The notes beneath the pieces were generated by a model that was not told where the DNA came from, did no database searches, and saw only the letters and a list, made by a program, of their open reading frames with translations. Positions 40,103-52,180 of a DNA stretch of 64,000 nt are shown here, piece after piece; the first letter of the stretch is position 1; the number at the start of each line of letters is the position of its first letter. The translations under genes were made by a program, and so were the position numbers. Source of the DNA: Fulvia fulva. Lineage: Eukaryota > Ascomycota > Dothideomycetes > Mycosphaerellales > Mycosphaerellaceae. The stretch is from contig NC_063015.1 of the NCBI RefSeq assembly GCF_020509005.1, forward strand, positions 3,720,001 through 3,784,000, read 5' to 3'.

Positions 40103-43100
40103 TTAGCTCTCGCTTGAAAGAATGATGAAATGTTGTTCCCAGATCCAGCCAAGTTCATTGTTAGCATCATCCTGGTTCTTCGCCAACCACAGCTCGCCTT
40201 TCTGCGCGACGACATCGAAGACTTCGCCTTGGACGTACTGCAGGTACGGGTAGCCAGCTTCCTTGCGAGTCTTGTCGATACTGAATTCGAACAAGCTGGC
40301 GCAGACAAACATGACCTCGGTGTCCTCTGGTGCCGCTTTGGACGAAGATGCTGTCTCTTGTGATGCGACCTGCACTTCCGGAGGTAGTGCGGAGTTGAAG
40401 AGGCCAGAATATCGGTGGTTGTCCTCGCTCTTGCCAGGCCTAGGCGTGAAATAAGTGGCGTCTGAGCCACGGGATACGCGTTGGTTGTCAGAGCTCTGGC
40501 GTGAGAACGAGGGAAAGGCGCCAGTAATAACAGGCGTGTTGGCAGTTGTAGGTCTGCTAGTTGTGAAAGAAGAGCTAGGTGTCTGCTGGTTGGACCATGG
40601 TCGTTGATTGCTTTGCGTTGAGGCTGGCGTCTGTGACACTGCAGTACGGCTTGACATCGACGAGTTCGATCGGATGCGACCATCCAAGTTCAGGATGAGT
40701 GGCATCATATCGGTAGCTGTCGAGTAGATGCCACTGTGACGCCTTGTGTTGGGCGCCGTTGACGCCTCACTGCCGACCGAAAGTGTCCGCTTGTCAAGGT
40801 TCGATGGACGACGAGATGTGCTATCATCGGCGTACGGTGTCGGTGTTGGTGACAGGAAGTTCGCTGCCTCGATCTTCAATGTGCCATTGCAGATCGACAG
40901 CTGATGCAAACTCTTCTCAACCTCCGCATAGTCTGGCTTGAAGGCCGGCTCGATGTCTTGGATGCTCTTCGGTATGTCAACAGCATCCAGAAGTGGTTGC
41001 AGCTTCCTCTCCCACGTGTTATGCCACTTGAGCTGGATGTCAAGGAAACAGTGCAGTGTGTTCTGGACCAGCTGCGCCGTCAAGTTGTAGAGCTTTGGCA
41101 GATCAATCTTCAGCGTCTCATTCAACGCCACATATTGATCTGATGCTTCTACCGTCTTCTTGTCTGGCTTGACGCCACGGCGTTCTTCAGACTTGCACTT
41201 GGCGAAATCCACAATGCGTCGCTTGCGCTTGTTGATCGCATTCTGAGGGCCCTCGTGTAGCTTGATACACTGTATCATTGGTGCAAGCACACGCTTTGTG
41301 ATGTCGGCCTTGTGCTCGTTGAACGCAGTCGTGGCCAGCTCATGGATGACCTGACCATACCTGCGCCACTTGCTCACAGCGACAGTATCCGGATTTGTTC
41401 TCAGGTCAATGAAGAGCTGAAGACCTGTGGCGTAGCTGTTAACCAGCTCAATGGCCTTGTCAGCTCGGTGCACATAGTCCTGGACGTCACGCATGCATAT
41501 TTGCAGACGGATGAAGTGACCGCCGAACTTGTGTGCAAGCTCGTCGAATTCAGGATCCTGGAAGACCTCGGCGATTCCAACACGCTCCTTGAGCTTCTCA
41601 GTACGACGTCCAAACGCCTTCGCTAACCCGCTGCGGATGTCTGACTCCTTGCGAGTTTTGCTCGGGTTCACGATCTGATCGACAATATCTGCACGCTTCT
41701 TGGCGTCGTTAATGCGCGTCAACATGCTGATCGCGTCCTTGGCAGCTGTTTTAAGATCCTCATGATCGGGGTGATCCGCTGGAGTGGTCTCCAAAAGCTG
41801 CTGCAGCAACATTGGATACTTGGCCACTCGTTGCGTTGGCTTGACAAGCAGTGAATCAAGATCCCACGCTGCTGTGATGTCACTTGCATTCGCGTGACAT
41901 TCGTCCAACCAACACTTGACAGTCATGATGTTCTGTATCGCCGACAGCCGCTGGTTGGCCGCGTCGTGGTTCCTCAGGTATGCTCCATAGACTTGCTCCA
42001 TTTGCGCCAGGTTCATCAAGAAAGTGCGACCGATCGTGGTTGTACGGTCCTTTTCATCGTCCACGCCTTCCTGTTGGGATGTCTGACTCGTGCCATCACT
42101 TTGAGTAGTGGAGAAACTGCCACGCTTGTTAAGCCAACGATGCTGCTTTGGGGGCACATAGACTTGCGTTGCAGCTTTCCGCAACTCATCGTAGAAGCTC
42201 AGTGCGAAGCGTTCGATTTCATCACAGTTGCCAAACAGGACCTTCTTATCTTCAGCAGCCACGAGCTCCGGTGTGCATGTCGCTTTGTAGATGTCCTCGA
42301 TAATCTTGAGATCTTGATGATAGGAGTTCTCGGTATCCAGCAGCTCTTTGATGATGTGACGACGCTTGAGAAGACGCTTTTGCTCTGGACCGGGCGACGT
42401 TGTCTTCGTCAGTCGGGATTGGCTGTCACCACACGTGTCAATTGAAGCCTGTCTTGTCGATTCTCCAGTAGCAAAAGAGGTCATCGATTGCGAACCCGGA
42501 AGCTGCATCGCCATTCGTTGACTGTCGATTGACGGCCGCGACGACTCTGACGCGCCCCAATTGGTCTTACGATATTGCGGTGATAGATCACTCGATTCTC
42601 GATCGGAATATGCTTTAGCAGAAGCCATGTCGGGGAGCGCAAATGGTATTCTTGATGCCGAGTCTGGCGGAACCGGAGGTGGCGCATACGACGGCAATGG
42701 AGGCGCTGAGGTCTGCAATGCCGAAGCTACCAGCGAAGATGGCGAAGTCAGTTCCGCAGCGAGATCACCAGCTGCTTGGATGTCTGCCATGTCCAGTGCA
42801 CCAATTGTTGATATCCTCAGGCCGCCTTCACTAAGTCCAGATGCGAAAGTCGTGCTGACTGGGCCACTGCTTGATCGAGGTGTGTATCCAGCATCTTTTG
42901 GCGGTGGAAGTGGCTTGTCCTCTTCTTGGTGATGTCGAGTGAATGGGTCCTCGCCCATCTGCTGACGTGCCCAATCTTCATCTGCCTTACGAATCTTGGC
43001 TTGAAAATCATCTTCCTCGTGCGACGTATTCACATCGCTGCCGTACACGATCACATGACCTGGCTCGAAGTCATCCGCCATGGGCGGTGTGTCTGGTGTC

Positions 43101-45820
43101 ACAGTCGGAACTTCGTACGTGCTCGCCTCCAGCAGCTGCTTGCCACTGACTCGCTCTTGCGGCACCCTGTTGCCCATGATGCTGTCAAGCAGACGCTCGA
43201 TCATATGCGCATTCGAGCCACCATTGGCAGAGATGCGCTGCAAATCCACCATATTGTGGGTGTTCAGCTCTTCCAGCATCTCTTCGGTGACTGTGCCGGT
43301 CGTACGGTAGTACTCGAGCACGCTGGCAAACGTGCCTGTGTCATTTGCGTTGTGATTGTCTTCTCCATGTGCTTGCTCGTAGTTGAAAACGGTGGGCTTC
43401 AAGGTATCGTCACGGTTGGGGAGTCTACGCGGAGTTACCTGCGCAGGGTCATCAAGGAATGTCTCAGTCTCCTCCGTGGGGGATTCCATGTAGCCATTGG
43501 CTGTAAACGCTTCGTGGTTGTACTGTTGCACTGCTTGCGCATCGGTCTTGGAGTGGTCACCTTGTTGCGCATCTTCAAAGTGATGGTCGACATCATTGGA
43601 CCAGTGCTCCGCATGTGCTGTGAGATTTGGGTCATCATCAAGCATGATTCGGATGGAACCTTGGTCGCCGTTCAAGCCATTCCCGCTGAGGGTCCACCCA
43701 TCACCCAAGTCGCTGGGACTTCGATCAGCAGAAGCACTTTCATCTGCAAATTCTGTACCTGTCCGACTGGACGTTGAAGGGCTCCTTTCACGCATGCGCA
43801 TGACATTGTCCAAGACACTCGGACTCTGCACCTCTTGCCCAGGCGCATCCTGCGTTACGTCAATCGCCGTGGGCTTCGATGGCAATTGATACGTCGCGGG
43901 TGCCAAAAACATATGCGGCTCTTCTGCTTCCTGTTTAGGGGCAGTTGTTGCTGGGTCCGCTGCGGGCCGGCCATGAACAGGACTCTCGTCCTCGAACATC
44001 GTCCGATCGGTGTGACCAGTAAGAGGCTCCGGACTCACCACACTTGGAGCCGCGAAGCCCGCAGTGTCAACGCTCAACGTTCGTGCATGGCTTTGGTGCT
44101 TTGCGGTCGTGTCGTCCGGCGCCGATCGCGACATTTCAAAGGTCCCACCTTTGCCTTGCCTTTGATCCCCGTCCCGCTGCGTGTCGGCATCTGCACCTCT
44201 TGTAGCTTGCCCATGGTCGTTGGAAGCCGATCTCGAAGGAGCACGCGAAGCAGCGCCTCTAGATCTGCTCCGTGATTGACTTCTCTTCAAGCTCTCGGAC
44301 GACTCGGCAGACTTCAAGCTCTGTGATATTGCTCTCTGTATTCGTTCTCGTCTCTCCGCAAAATCCACGTTGTTCAGCTCTGGTATCGTCCGTCTCGATC
44401 GCTCACTCGGAGGATCATAGGGTTTGCCCAACCATTGCTCGCTCGGTCTTCTGCCATCTCTTGAGTTGTTCGAGTTTAGAGGACCGTGGAATCGCTCAGC
44501 CGCTCGTGCACGGCTGGCAGAAGTGGTCGCCGAGCTCACAGGCTGCCTGGGTCGAGATGAGCGCAGTGGAGGAGAAGTCTTTGGGACAGGCGCCACGATT
44601 TTGGCGGAGAGGGTTTGGCCTGATGGGGTGGACGGCATCGGAGGATGGTATCGACTTCGAGCGTTCGGGTTGCTGTTTTCTTTACCTTTCGAAGGGGTCG
44701 TCGGGCGGGTCCGACTCGGTGATTTGGCAGGTCGTCTTCGATCGGCGGGGTTGGACATTACTGACGGTGGGCGAGAATAGCCATTGGAAGAAGCACCCGA
44801 GTCGTCTGACATGCCACGATTGCTGACCGGTATTCTCGACGGCGGAGGTGAGTTCGTGTACCGAGCATGACGATCAACAGAATCGGGTGGTGTGGGATAC
44901 AGCCCGGGCATCATCTGCGCGCTGAGGTTGGGCATACTGGGCATGACCTGAGGCCTCATCTGGTCCATGTCGCTTCGACTCCGCTTGTGGCTTAGCTTCT
45001 GTTTGGGTGGCTGTGTTAGGTATGGTGATGAGATGCCCTGATGGGACTGGCTGCGTCCATGGCCGAGTGCGATACTGCTCTCGCTGCCACGTCGCGGTGC
45101 TTTCTGGAAGGTCGGCAGTGGTCCATAGTTGCCCAGATCGAAGTTGCCATTCCACTTTCCATCCGCCGTGATCTCCCCAAACAGAGGCCTCGAGCCGGCA
45201 TACTGATGTTTGCTGGGTGACATGGCGCGTTTGGGGCTGAAGGCGGCATGAGGCTGACTGCGCGATGTCTTCATGGTGCCAGTGCTGGTGCCGGAGGAGA
45301 ATGAAGAGTTTGACAGCTCGAATGACGTCGATGGTGACTTTCGCGGCAGCCTGTTGTCGGGCATGCGTTTCTGCAGGCGTCTCGTCTCGCCCTCGCTGGT
45401 GCCGCCGCCTGTGGGAGAGCGCTGCGCGTTCCTGCTGGCCGTGGTCGGTCGTCTGTACCTGTCTCTGCTGGTGCTGAGTGCAGGTGGTTGCGATTGGGCT
45501 CCGGGTCCTGCCGCGGCACTCCGGTCGAACCTATTTCGCATATCTTTGACGGTGCCCGGCGTTGGAAGCAGTACCCGGTTGAGGGCGCTGCCTGAGGCGG
45601 AGCGCAGTTGTTTTGTTGCAGCGCGCGCGGCAGCATGACTGGCAGCAGCACTGAAAGGTCCAGTCTCTAGTGCTGGGGCCCCTGCTGCTGCTCCGCCTGC
45701 TGTAGCACCAAGTCCGTGGTATGGGTCAACATCAACATCGTCAGGCGCGGCCATGTAGAGGTCGGGTCCTGCCCCGTTCGGGCTCAGCAGCACGGGCGGC
45801 GTGTCTGAGCGGTGGTCCAT
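40103..45820 (-). CDS. RhoGEF with DH, BAR-like and SH3 domains (Tuba/DNMBP-like)
   Basis: Single 5.7-kb exon, 1,905 aa from ATG 45820 (MDHRSDTPPVLLSPNGAG). The first ~1,100 residues are low-complexity Ser/Pro/Arg- and acidic-rich, probably disordered. The DH domain spans about 1150-1360 (RRHIIKELLDTENSYHQDL; signature LLVKPTQRVAKYPMLLQQLL). A helical BAR-like region follows (about 1380-1630) instead of a PH domain, and an SH3 domain ends the protein (about 1835-1905: EVMFVCASLFEF, GELWLAKNQ, LGWIWEQHFI). DH-BAR-SH3 is the plan of animal Tuba and a fungal RhoGEF group acting on Cdc42/Rho at membranes and septa. Which GTPase it activates cannot be told. Confidence 0.87.
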   Translation of the reverse strand: MDHRSDTPPVLLSPNGAGPDLYMAAPDDVDVDPYHGLGATAGGAAAGAPALETGPFSAAASHAAARAATKQLRSASGSALNRVLLPTPGTVKDMRNRFDRSAAAGPGAQSQPPALSTSRDRYRRPTTASRNAQRSPTGGGTSEGETRRLQKRMPDNRLPRKSPSTSFELSNSSFSSGTSTGTMKTSRSQPHAAFSPKRAMSPSKHQYAGSRPLFGEITADGKWNGNFDLGNYGPLPTFQKAPRRGSESSIALGHGRSQSHQGISSPYLTQPPKQKLSHKRSRSDMDQMRPQVMPSMPNLSAQMMPGLYPTPPDSVDRHARYTNSPPPSRIPVSNRGMSDDSGASSNGYSRPPSVMSNPADRRRPAKSPSRTRPTTPSKGKENSNPNARSRYHPPMPSTPSGQTLSAKIVAPVPKTSPPLRSSRPRQPVSSATTSASRARAAERFHGPLNSNNSRDGRRPSEQWLGKPYDPPSERSRRTIPELNNVDFAERRERIQRAISQSLKSAESSESLKRSQSRSRSRGAASRAPSRSASNDHGQATRGADADTQRDGDQRQGKGGTFEMSRSAPDDTTAKHQSHARTLSVDTAGFAAPSVVSPEPLTGHTDRTMFEDESPVHGRPAADPATTAPKQEAEEPHMFLAPATYQLPSKPTAIDVTQDAPGQEVQSPSVLDNVMRMRERSPSTSSRTGTEFADESASADRSPSDLGDGWTLSGNGLNGDQGSIRIMLDDDPNLTAHAEHWSNDVDHHFEDAQQGDHSKTDAQAVQQYNHEAFTANGYMESPTEETETFLDDPAQVTPRRLPNRDDTLKPTVFNYEQAHGEDNHNANDTGTFASVLEYYRTTGTVTEEMLEELNTHNMVDLQRISANGGSNAHMIERLLDSIMGNRVPQERVSGKQLLEASTYEVPTVTPDTPPMADDFEPGHVIVYGSDVNTSHEEDDFQAKIRKADEDWARQQMGEDPFTRHHQEEDKPLPPPKDAGYTPRSSSGPVSTTFASGLSEGGLRISTIGALDMADIQAAGDLAAELTSPSSLVASALQTSAPPLPSYAPPPVPPDSASRIPFALPDMASAKAYSDRESSDLSPQYRKTNWGASESSRPSIDSQRMAMQLPGSQSMTSFATGESTRQASIDTCGDSQSRLTKTTSPGPEQKRLLKRRHIIKELLDTENSYHQDLKIIEDIYKATCTPELVAAEDKKVLFGNCDEIERFALSFYDELRKAATQVYVPPKQHRWLNKRGSFSTTQSDGTSQTSQQEGVDDEKDRTTTIGRTFLMNLAQMEQVYGAYLRNHDAANQRLSAIQNIMTVKCWLDECHANASDITAAWDLDSLLVKPTQRVAKYPMLLQQLLETTPADHPDHEDLKTAAKDAISMLTRINDAKKRADIVDQIVNPSKTRKESDIRSGLAKAFGRRTEKLKERVGIAEVFQDPEFDELAHKFGGHFIRLQICMRDVQDYVHRADKAIELVNSYATGLQLFIDLRTNPDTVAVSKWRRYGQVIHELATTAFNEHKADITKRVLAPMIQCIKLHEGPQNAINKRKRRIVDFAKCKSEERRGVKPDKKTVEASDQYVALNETLKIDLPKLYNLTAQLVQNTLHCFLDIQLKWHNTWERKLQPLLDAVDIPKSIQDIEPAFKPDYAEVEKSLHQLSICNGTLKIEAANFLSPTPTPYADDSTSRRPSNLDKRTLSVGSEASTAPNTRRHSGIYSTATDMMPLILNLDGRIRSNSSMSSRTAVSQTPASTQSNQRPWSNQQTPSSSFTTSRPTTANTPVITGAFPSFSRQSSDNQRVSRGSDATYFTPRPGKSEDNHRYSGLFNSALPPEVQVASQETASSSKAAPEDTEVMFVCASLFEFSIDKTRKEAGYPYLQYVQGEVFDVVAQKGELWLAKNQDDANNELGWIWEQHFIILSSES

Positions 45821-47069
45821 CGCATGTCGTGGTGTGTGTCGCCGGTCATGGCATATCGAGTGGTGACTGGAGCGTGCCGTAAAGTTCCGGTCGGTGGTGA
45901 TGGGCGCGGCTGCGAGTCTGCGGTGGTCTCGATGCCAGCAACACTCGCAGGCCTGTCAACGCTAAGCAGGCTGTCTCCACTGCCGCACTGCGTCCACTCT
46001 CGCCCGATTTCAGATTGCAGCGGGGATGTGCGACGCGAGAGCAGGAGAGCGGCCAATGCGCAGCAGCTGGTGACGCGGGCAGCGGTGGTGACAGCAGAAG
46101 AATGATCGAACGGCGGGTGTATGTAGGCGACACGAGGTGCGGTGGAAGGTCGCGATGTGAGATTCACGCTGCACGGCGGTGGTCGCAGGTAGGGCCCTGT
46201 CGACGTCGGCTCGCGATTCGTGCTAGAACGTTTGTGTGGCGGCCGCTGAGTGGCTCAGTAGGCCGGCCGTTCCTTCTTCACACAAACCTGGAAGTCGGAC
46301 GGGATGGAAGAAGCCGCACGGTGTTCCTATTTTCGACGGCAAATCTACTAACTAACGAATTTCTCCTCTCAATAATGACTTAATGCCATCACTACACTAC
46401 CCACGCCTCACTTCTCGGATCACTCGACCCAAGAAACACGTCCAAACAAACAGGTTCCCCTTCGTACGCTTCTTCCCGTTTGCTCATGCAGGCGGACGTA
46501 GCCTGCGCATAGCGTCAATGTACGCATGTTAGTGCCCAAAACCCGGATCGCAACCACGCAGCTCCGCGCCCAGAAAGTCGCATACACCAGACAACGGCCC
46601 TACGAGCCTATCTGTTGACAACGTGTGAGATTCTGCTGCCCTTGCATCGTACCTTGCAGTACCAATTATCTAGTCGGTTGGTGTGCCACCACACCTGCTT
46701 CGGGTCATCAATGACATCCACATCAGCGGCACATTTGCTCAGAAAGGATACTTGCGACTGTGAAGTGATTGGTTATGTGAGTGATTGATCAGGGACGCAA
46801 CGCAAGGTGTGGTTCGAGTGGCTGAGTAGCCTGAGTTCGAACTTTCTCTAAGCTGATCGGTGTGTGAAACACTTGCCAATATGCCAATATGCCTAGCCGT
46901 GTCGCTTCCCATAGTCTATCGTCTATGCAATGGGGCCAGAATGTTGCACGCAAAGAAAGTTTCACTGCCTTTACGTGGCGTGGTGCGACTATGCACTTGT
47001 CAAATAAACCGCAAGGGACATCTGTCTCCTGCGCATGGTGGAGATCACAACAAACAGCTCTCTTTCACT
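45821..47069. other. Intergenic; RhoGEF promoter/leader
   Basis: 1.25 kb between two minus-strand genes. GC-rich near 45.8-46.3 kb, AT-richer afterwards. No family or RNA gene recognised. Confidence 0.45.
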
Positions 47070-49587
47070 TCACGCGCCGTTTGTTTTGCCAGCTTCGCCC
47101 TTCTCCATCTTGTCTAGCATATTCTCGATCTTCCGATGCTCGAAGTTGAACCGCGGATACAGGAACGGCCTCAGATCGTATCGATTGTCATCCGGCGTGT
47201 ACGACTCCAAGTACAACCCAGGCGTCATGGTCGTCATCTTGTGTCGGTTGATGGCGTAGTAGTACATGAAGTTGCGCACTTTCGTGTAGATGTCGCGCGG
47301 CTGCATCTTGTCCTTCCACTCGACCACGAGACGCTCGAACATGCCCACGTAGCCGAGCTTGAACGTCTTGCGCAGACGTCCCAAGATCGATAGCTCGTCA
47401 TATGTGAAGCCCATGTCGACCTCATCACTCTGAACGTAGGTCTCGGTGATGGGCTCGAGCTCCGCTGTTGGCACGGCGTCCAGAAACTGCTGCAAGATGG
47501 GAAGGTCGAAGTTGGTCTCTGCCCACTTGATGAAGCGCTTGAGGTCAGTCTTCGAGATGCCGCCAATGGGGTTGATGTCAGCTGAAGAACAGTCGTACTT
47601 GGTCAGGTAGCCACGAAGGCACTCATCGACGTTAGCGGAGCCGAGAATGAGGAGACCACCCGCGCCGCCACGAGAGGTGGGGATGAGCTGACCAAGTGCA
47701 TATGCCAGAACCATTCGTGAGCGAGATTGGAAGTTCTGCAACGCCAGATTCTCTGCTTGCGATCCGCCGTGCACCTTGAACTTGGGCTCGAAGTTGAGAA
47801 TGCCGGCCACCACTGAGTGCAGCGACTGAACCATCGGATCGATATTTGTGTCAATATGATGTGCTCCTATCGCTGCAGCGAGCTCCTTGGCACGACTCCG
47901 TGTCTCGATAGATGACTGCTGCTGCATGCCCATGAATACGGTGCTGAAGACTTTGTTGCAGAATTGTTGTGCAGAAAGAGCTGTTGGGTCGGAACCAGCA
48001 AGTCGCTCAGCGTCCTTGATCACGTCTTGGTTTCCCTTCGCGATCTCTGAAATGACCAGTCTGCACATGCTGAAAACGATGGTGGCAGTAGCACAGCTAT
48101 CAATGCCACCACTGAGAGGTACCAGCAATCCGGCAGCGCTCGAACGTCGAAGATAATCCCACAGCCAACACGCTGGTCCCAGAGCAATCTCTTCCTCCGG
48201 CAGATGGTATCGCGGCTCTCTTGCGGGTGTTGGTGGCTCTGTGAAGTCCAATGTGCTTGAACAGAGGCTGAAAGGAACCTGGATTCTTTCGAGCTTGTGC
48301 AGCTCCGGGTTGTTCGCTTGCATGCCTCGACTTCTCGATGTCCGATATGGCCAGATCTCATCGAGGTCTACAACTGCAGTCTGTACTTCAACATCGCGCA
48401 ACGAAAACTGCGCTCCCTGGGCTACCACCTGACCGGAGTTCATAATCAGTGCACAGCCATCGTAATACAGTCTGTCGCCATCGCAACCCTTCTGGTTCGA
48501 GTACATGTAGACTCCGCCAGTCTTTGCTGTGGCTTCTCTGATGAGGTTGACCCGAGTGTCGAGTTTGCGCAGCTCGTGATGGCTTCCACTTGAATTCAGG
48601 ACAATCTCGATGCCAGCGAGAGAGTAGGATGAGTGTGGCGAGTCTGGCGTCCATAGCTCCTCACATGTTTCTGAAGCGAATGTCGCGTCTTCTGCCTCAA
48701 ATAGCACCTCACCGATCCTCGTGGTCCGCTGTCCTTTCGGTAAAGACTGAATGACTTGGGGTAGACGATAGTCCTCAACTCTCTGCCTGGGCCATGGGGT
48801 GAAGTATCTCATCTCTCGGAAGTTGCCATCGTTGCAAAGATCGAGCTTCGGTCGCACAGCCAGCACCTCCCCATTGAGAGCGATAAGTCTTGCATTGTAT
48901 GTGCAGCCTCGGTGCTGGACCGGTAATCCAAGGTCGATAACAATGTCCTGGCAGTCTTCGTGTGAGATGATGGCAGCAGCAATTTCCCAAGAGTGGACGT
49001 AGACATCATTCTCCAGCCAGTGATCTAGCAGTCCATAGCCAGGTATGCACAGTTCTGGTGTAAGTACCAGAGTCGCTCCTGAAGATGGGTGTCAGCTTTA
49101 GTTACAAGGCGACTGACAGTCTTGGAGGATGGTGAGGGTGGTGAAGCGAGCCGGCAGCGTTTCGAGCATTCGAGCACTCGGCTGTTGGTCGATGTATTGC
49201 TCGATGTCTGGTGATTTGTATCAGTACGTACCTGCTGCTTTCGCTTGACGGATCGCTTCGATGATGCGATCACGATTACCATCCTACATGTAAAACTCGG
49301 AGTCAGTCTAGCTGGAAAGGTGCTGCAGATCTGGAGTTCATCGACCCTTGTGAGGCGCTCGAAGACTTTTGCTTGGTGACCATACACAATCGCGCCTCGC
49401 TCCCAGGAGACAAGCAATCGCTGCTGCGTGACAGTATTGCTACCGTGGCGTCTGAGATGTGCTCGGGATGATGCGTCGGCAGCCAGTCCACCTTTTTTGC
49501 TGGGCGTCCTCATTGTTCAGATTCACTCACCCAATCGAGAACCCACTGGTTGAGCTGTGTTGTTGCGAGGATGCATTTGCGCGCCAT
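47070..49587 (-). CDS. QNS1: Glutamine-dependent NAD+ synthetase
   Basis: Exons 49587-49531, 49283-49232 and 49078-47070 give 705 aa, the usual length. Exon 1 encodes MARKCILATTQLNQWVLDW, exon 2 DGNRDRIIEAIRQAKAA; both introns (247 and 153 nt) are long for this window. The nitrilase-type glutaminase domain (1 to ~290) has its Glu in TPELCIPGYG, Lys in VRPKLDLCND and Cys in SETCEELWTP. The synthetase domain (~330-705) has the P-loop PLSGGIDSCATA, then LGSANVDECLRGYLTKYDCS and SADINPIGGISKTDLK. It converts deamido-NAD to NAD using glutamine-derived ammonia. Intron phases restore the family sequence exactly at both joints, which decides the start. Confidence 0.95.
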
Positions 49588-50823
49588 GTTGGATGTGTTG
49601 CTGTGAAATCTGATATATTGAGTGGTTGGTGCAGGATCAATTGACCTTCAGGTTGGTAGTCACAGAGCTCGGCACGCTCCGCAGTCGCACATCTGAGCGG
49701 CTCAAAGCTCAATTCGACTTACATTCACCTTTGCGATAATCTTCACAAGTCAAGGTCAACGCCACAGATACGGATCCAGGTTGATGCAAGTTCTGAGCCG
49801 TTTGTTCGTCCCGACTCGGATGCTCGGGCGGCTGGCACCGAAAGGGACCACTCTTCATCGACGGCTATCAAAATTGCTGACTAGGGTGTCCCAAGCCCGC
49901 AATCTTTGGCAAAGTACAAATGATCAAATCTTGGGTGGTACAATTGCCCATTGCGTGGGTTGCCGTCTCGCAAGCAGACGCGATCAGATACGGACGATGA
50001 GGATTGTACGCATCACGAGCGGTACACGAAGCAGGATGTCGCGCAAGAGCAGCGCAGAAGCTCTGTGAAGTACAGTACGAGAGCTCGGCGAGCTAGACCC
50101 GCCAGTTCTTCCAGAGTTCGGGAGCTTGTTGTCAGTTGAAGAGCCGCATCCTGATGTGGCTAGACCGACGAGCGCCGCGGCAGATGTGCAGCATGATCAT
50201 CTGCTTGCCAGCTTGTTTGGCGACTCTTGGCAACGTCGGCATGCAAGCACGTGTTGCTCGACGACGATGTGTTTTCGAAGCGTGAGATGATCTCTGTTGA
50301 TGTGTCGATGGAAGATAAACTACGCGCCGTGCCATTGGCACTTTTGAGCGTCAACTGCGATGGATGTATGCCTTATCTGGCCAAGGATAACTCAGCTCGG
50401 TTCTGGGTGAAACTACAGCGGCTGCCCGTTGCCACAGCTGCAGGCAAGCAGGCAAGCAGGCGCAGGCAAGCTAGTGCAAGCACGGACACAGAATGTGGAA
50501 GGAAGCATGGATGCATAAAGAAGTGGCCTGCCACCACCGAAATCCGAAACCTGAAACCCGCTCCTCGCACAGCTCTTCCTCCTCGCACAGCATCTTGCCA
50601 TCAACAACAAGCAGCCCACCCCAGCTCGAGATCCATTGCTGAAGAGTATTATCTGCAATCAACCAAAAGGTAAGTCTGACAAGCACAATGCCAATCACCA
50701 ATCGACCACCCACCACCAAACGACCACCGACCATCGTCGTTGTTCCTTGCACTGACGCGGTCCGCGCCTTTTAGATCCATCCTCCCAGCAACCATTGTTT
50801 CATTCTCACCACCAGCAACCACC
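49588..50823. other. Divergent promoter region
   Basis: 1.2 kb between QNS1 and the DUF7707 gene. C/A-rich leader before 50824; an open frame 50227-50673 has no conserved features. Confidence 0.45.
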
Positions 50824-51490
50824 ATGTTCCGCTCCACCCTGCTCGTCGCCGTGACGGCCCTCTCCATCGTCGTCAGCGCCCAGAACTACTCCACCTCCGG
50901 GCCACTCACCATCGACGTCAGCCAGATCGAGGTTCCACTCCGTCAGTCATGGTGCCGTGCGCAGACCAGCTCTTGTCCGCAGATCTGCGGTGGTCAAGCT
51001 CAGCCCAACACCTGCGACCAGGTAAGCACATCAATGCAATACTGAGAGGCTTTGACTCGAGCGTGATTACTGACCTCCGGCCTAGGAAACCCTCGAATAC
51101 GTCTGCACCTGCACTGACGGCAGTACACCCAACATCACCAACTACGACCAGACCATCCCGTCCTTCATCTGCGCCCAATGGAAAGCGAACTGTGTCGCCA
51201 ACCACCCCATGGATTTGCCTGGTCAGACCGGTTGCTTGTCTGTGACTTGCGGCAGTGAGAACGCTACCAGCGGCGACTCTACCGCAACCACATCCTCAGC
51301 CTCTGAGACCATGACTGCCACAAGCACCGGCTCTGCCAGCGAAGAGACTGGCTCCGAGTCTGCATCTGCTTCCGAGCCGGCTGCCTCCGCGACCGAATCG
51401 AGCGCAGCCATCGCCCTCAACATGGCTCAGCAGTACGGCACTGGCATCATGGGTGCAGGTCTCCTTGCAGTCTTTGGCCTCGCCTTGTAA
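50824..51490 (+). CDS. GPI-anchored Cys-rich surface protein (DUF7707 family)
   Basis: Exons 50824-51021 and 51086-51490 (64-nt intron, phase 0) give 200 aa. Signal peptide MFRSTLLVAVTALSIVVSAQ. The mature domain starts NYSTSGPLTIDVSQIEVPLR and has ten cysteines in the family spacing (SWCRAQTSSCPQICGG; CDQ-ETLEYVCTCTDGS; FICAQWKANCVANHP; GCLSVTCGS). A Ser/Thr/Glu stalk and a hydrophobic tail (GTGIMGAGLLAVFGLAL) indicate GPI anchoring. Such proteins are abundant in ascomycete walls and surfaces; the biochemical role is unknown. Confidence 0.85.
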
Positions 51491-52180
51491 TGTGGAAATG
51501 GACGTCTGGTATAATTGCAGTAATGTTTGAAACGGCAGGCAGAAACATTGTGTAGGCGGAGCATACCCATGCCCTCTGTCAGCGCGGATGGGATTGAAGA
51601 CATTGGAAGCTTCACGGTCCATGGTTTACGAGATAACGCAAGAGCATGCATGTAATAATCGGTTCTCCAGCGTTAAAGCGTTGGAAAGATTTGATACGCG
51701 TACAGAATAGCATCGCGCTCATGTAAGCGTTGATGTTTGAGCATACTTTCCCAGTCCCATGGTCCATCACCAGTGCATCTCCACTGTCACTGCAACAGTC
51801 GAGCTGTGTTTCAGTACCCTTTCTCGCGCACACTCATTACTGACGGTTTGCAGGTCCGGCAGGAATAACCATGTCAGCCACACTTGCCCTCCGCATGTTT
51901 GCGCGTTCGGTACCGGGGCTTGACATGCATGACTGCAGGCCAAGACGACAGGAACAGGGGGGACAAGTACATGTACCTTACAACATTTCAAGACACTGCA
52001 CGACCTACTGCGGTAAAGTTGATATTTCGTTCATTGCATGCAATACTGATCGCTCGTAGTGTCAATGGCTCCACGGCCGTCTTCGCGTGCTCGACAGCAC
52101 CGTTTTGCGGCCTTCCCAGACTTCTTCTGGGTTGTTGGCGGTTCGTGCTGCAGCCGGCGATGGTCTCCGTTAGATATCAA
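51491..52180. other. Intergenic, convergent
   Basis: Nothing recognised. Confidence 0.45.

Noticed and set aside
42926..43777. 283-codon plus-strand ORF inside the RhoGEF gene, and similar long shadows
   Set aside because: Antisense to a clearly coding low-complexity region; no start context or domain.
46800..46860. TTCGA-containing segment as a tRNA
   Set aside because: The box B-like word is present but no matching acceptor or anticodon stems can be formed.
49025..49513. 162-codon ORF through the QNS1 5' region
   Set aside because: Runs through two introns; spliced exons restore the conserved NAD synthetase N-terminus instead.
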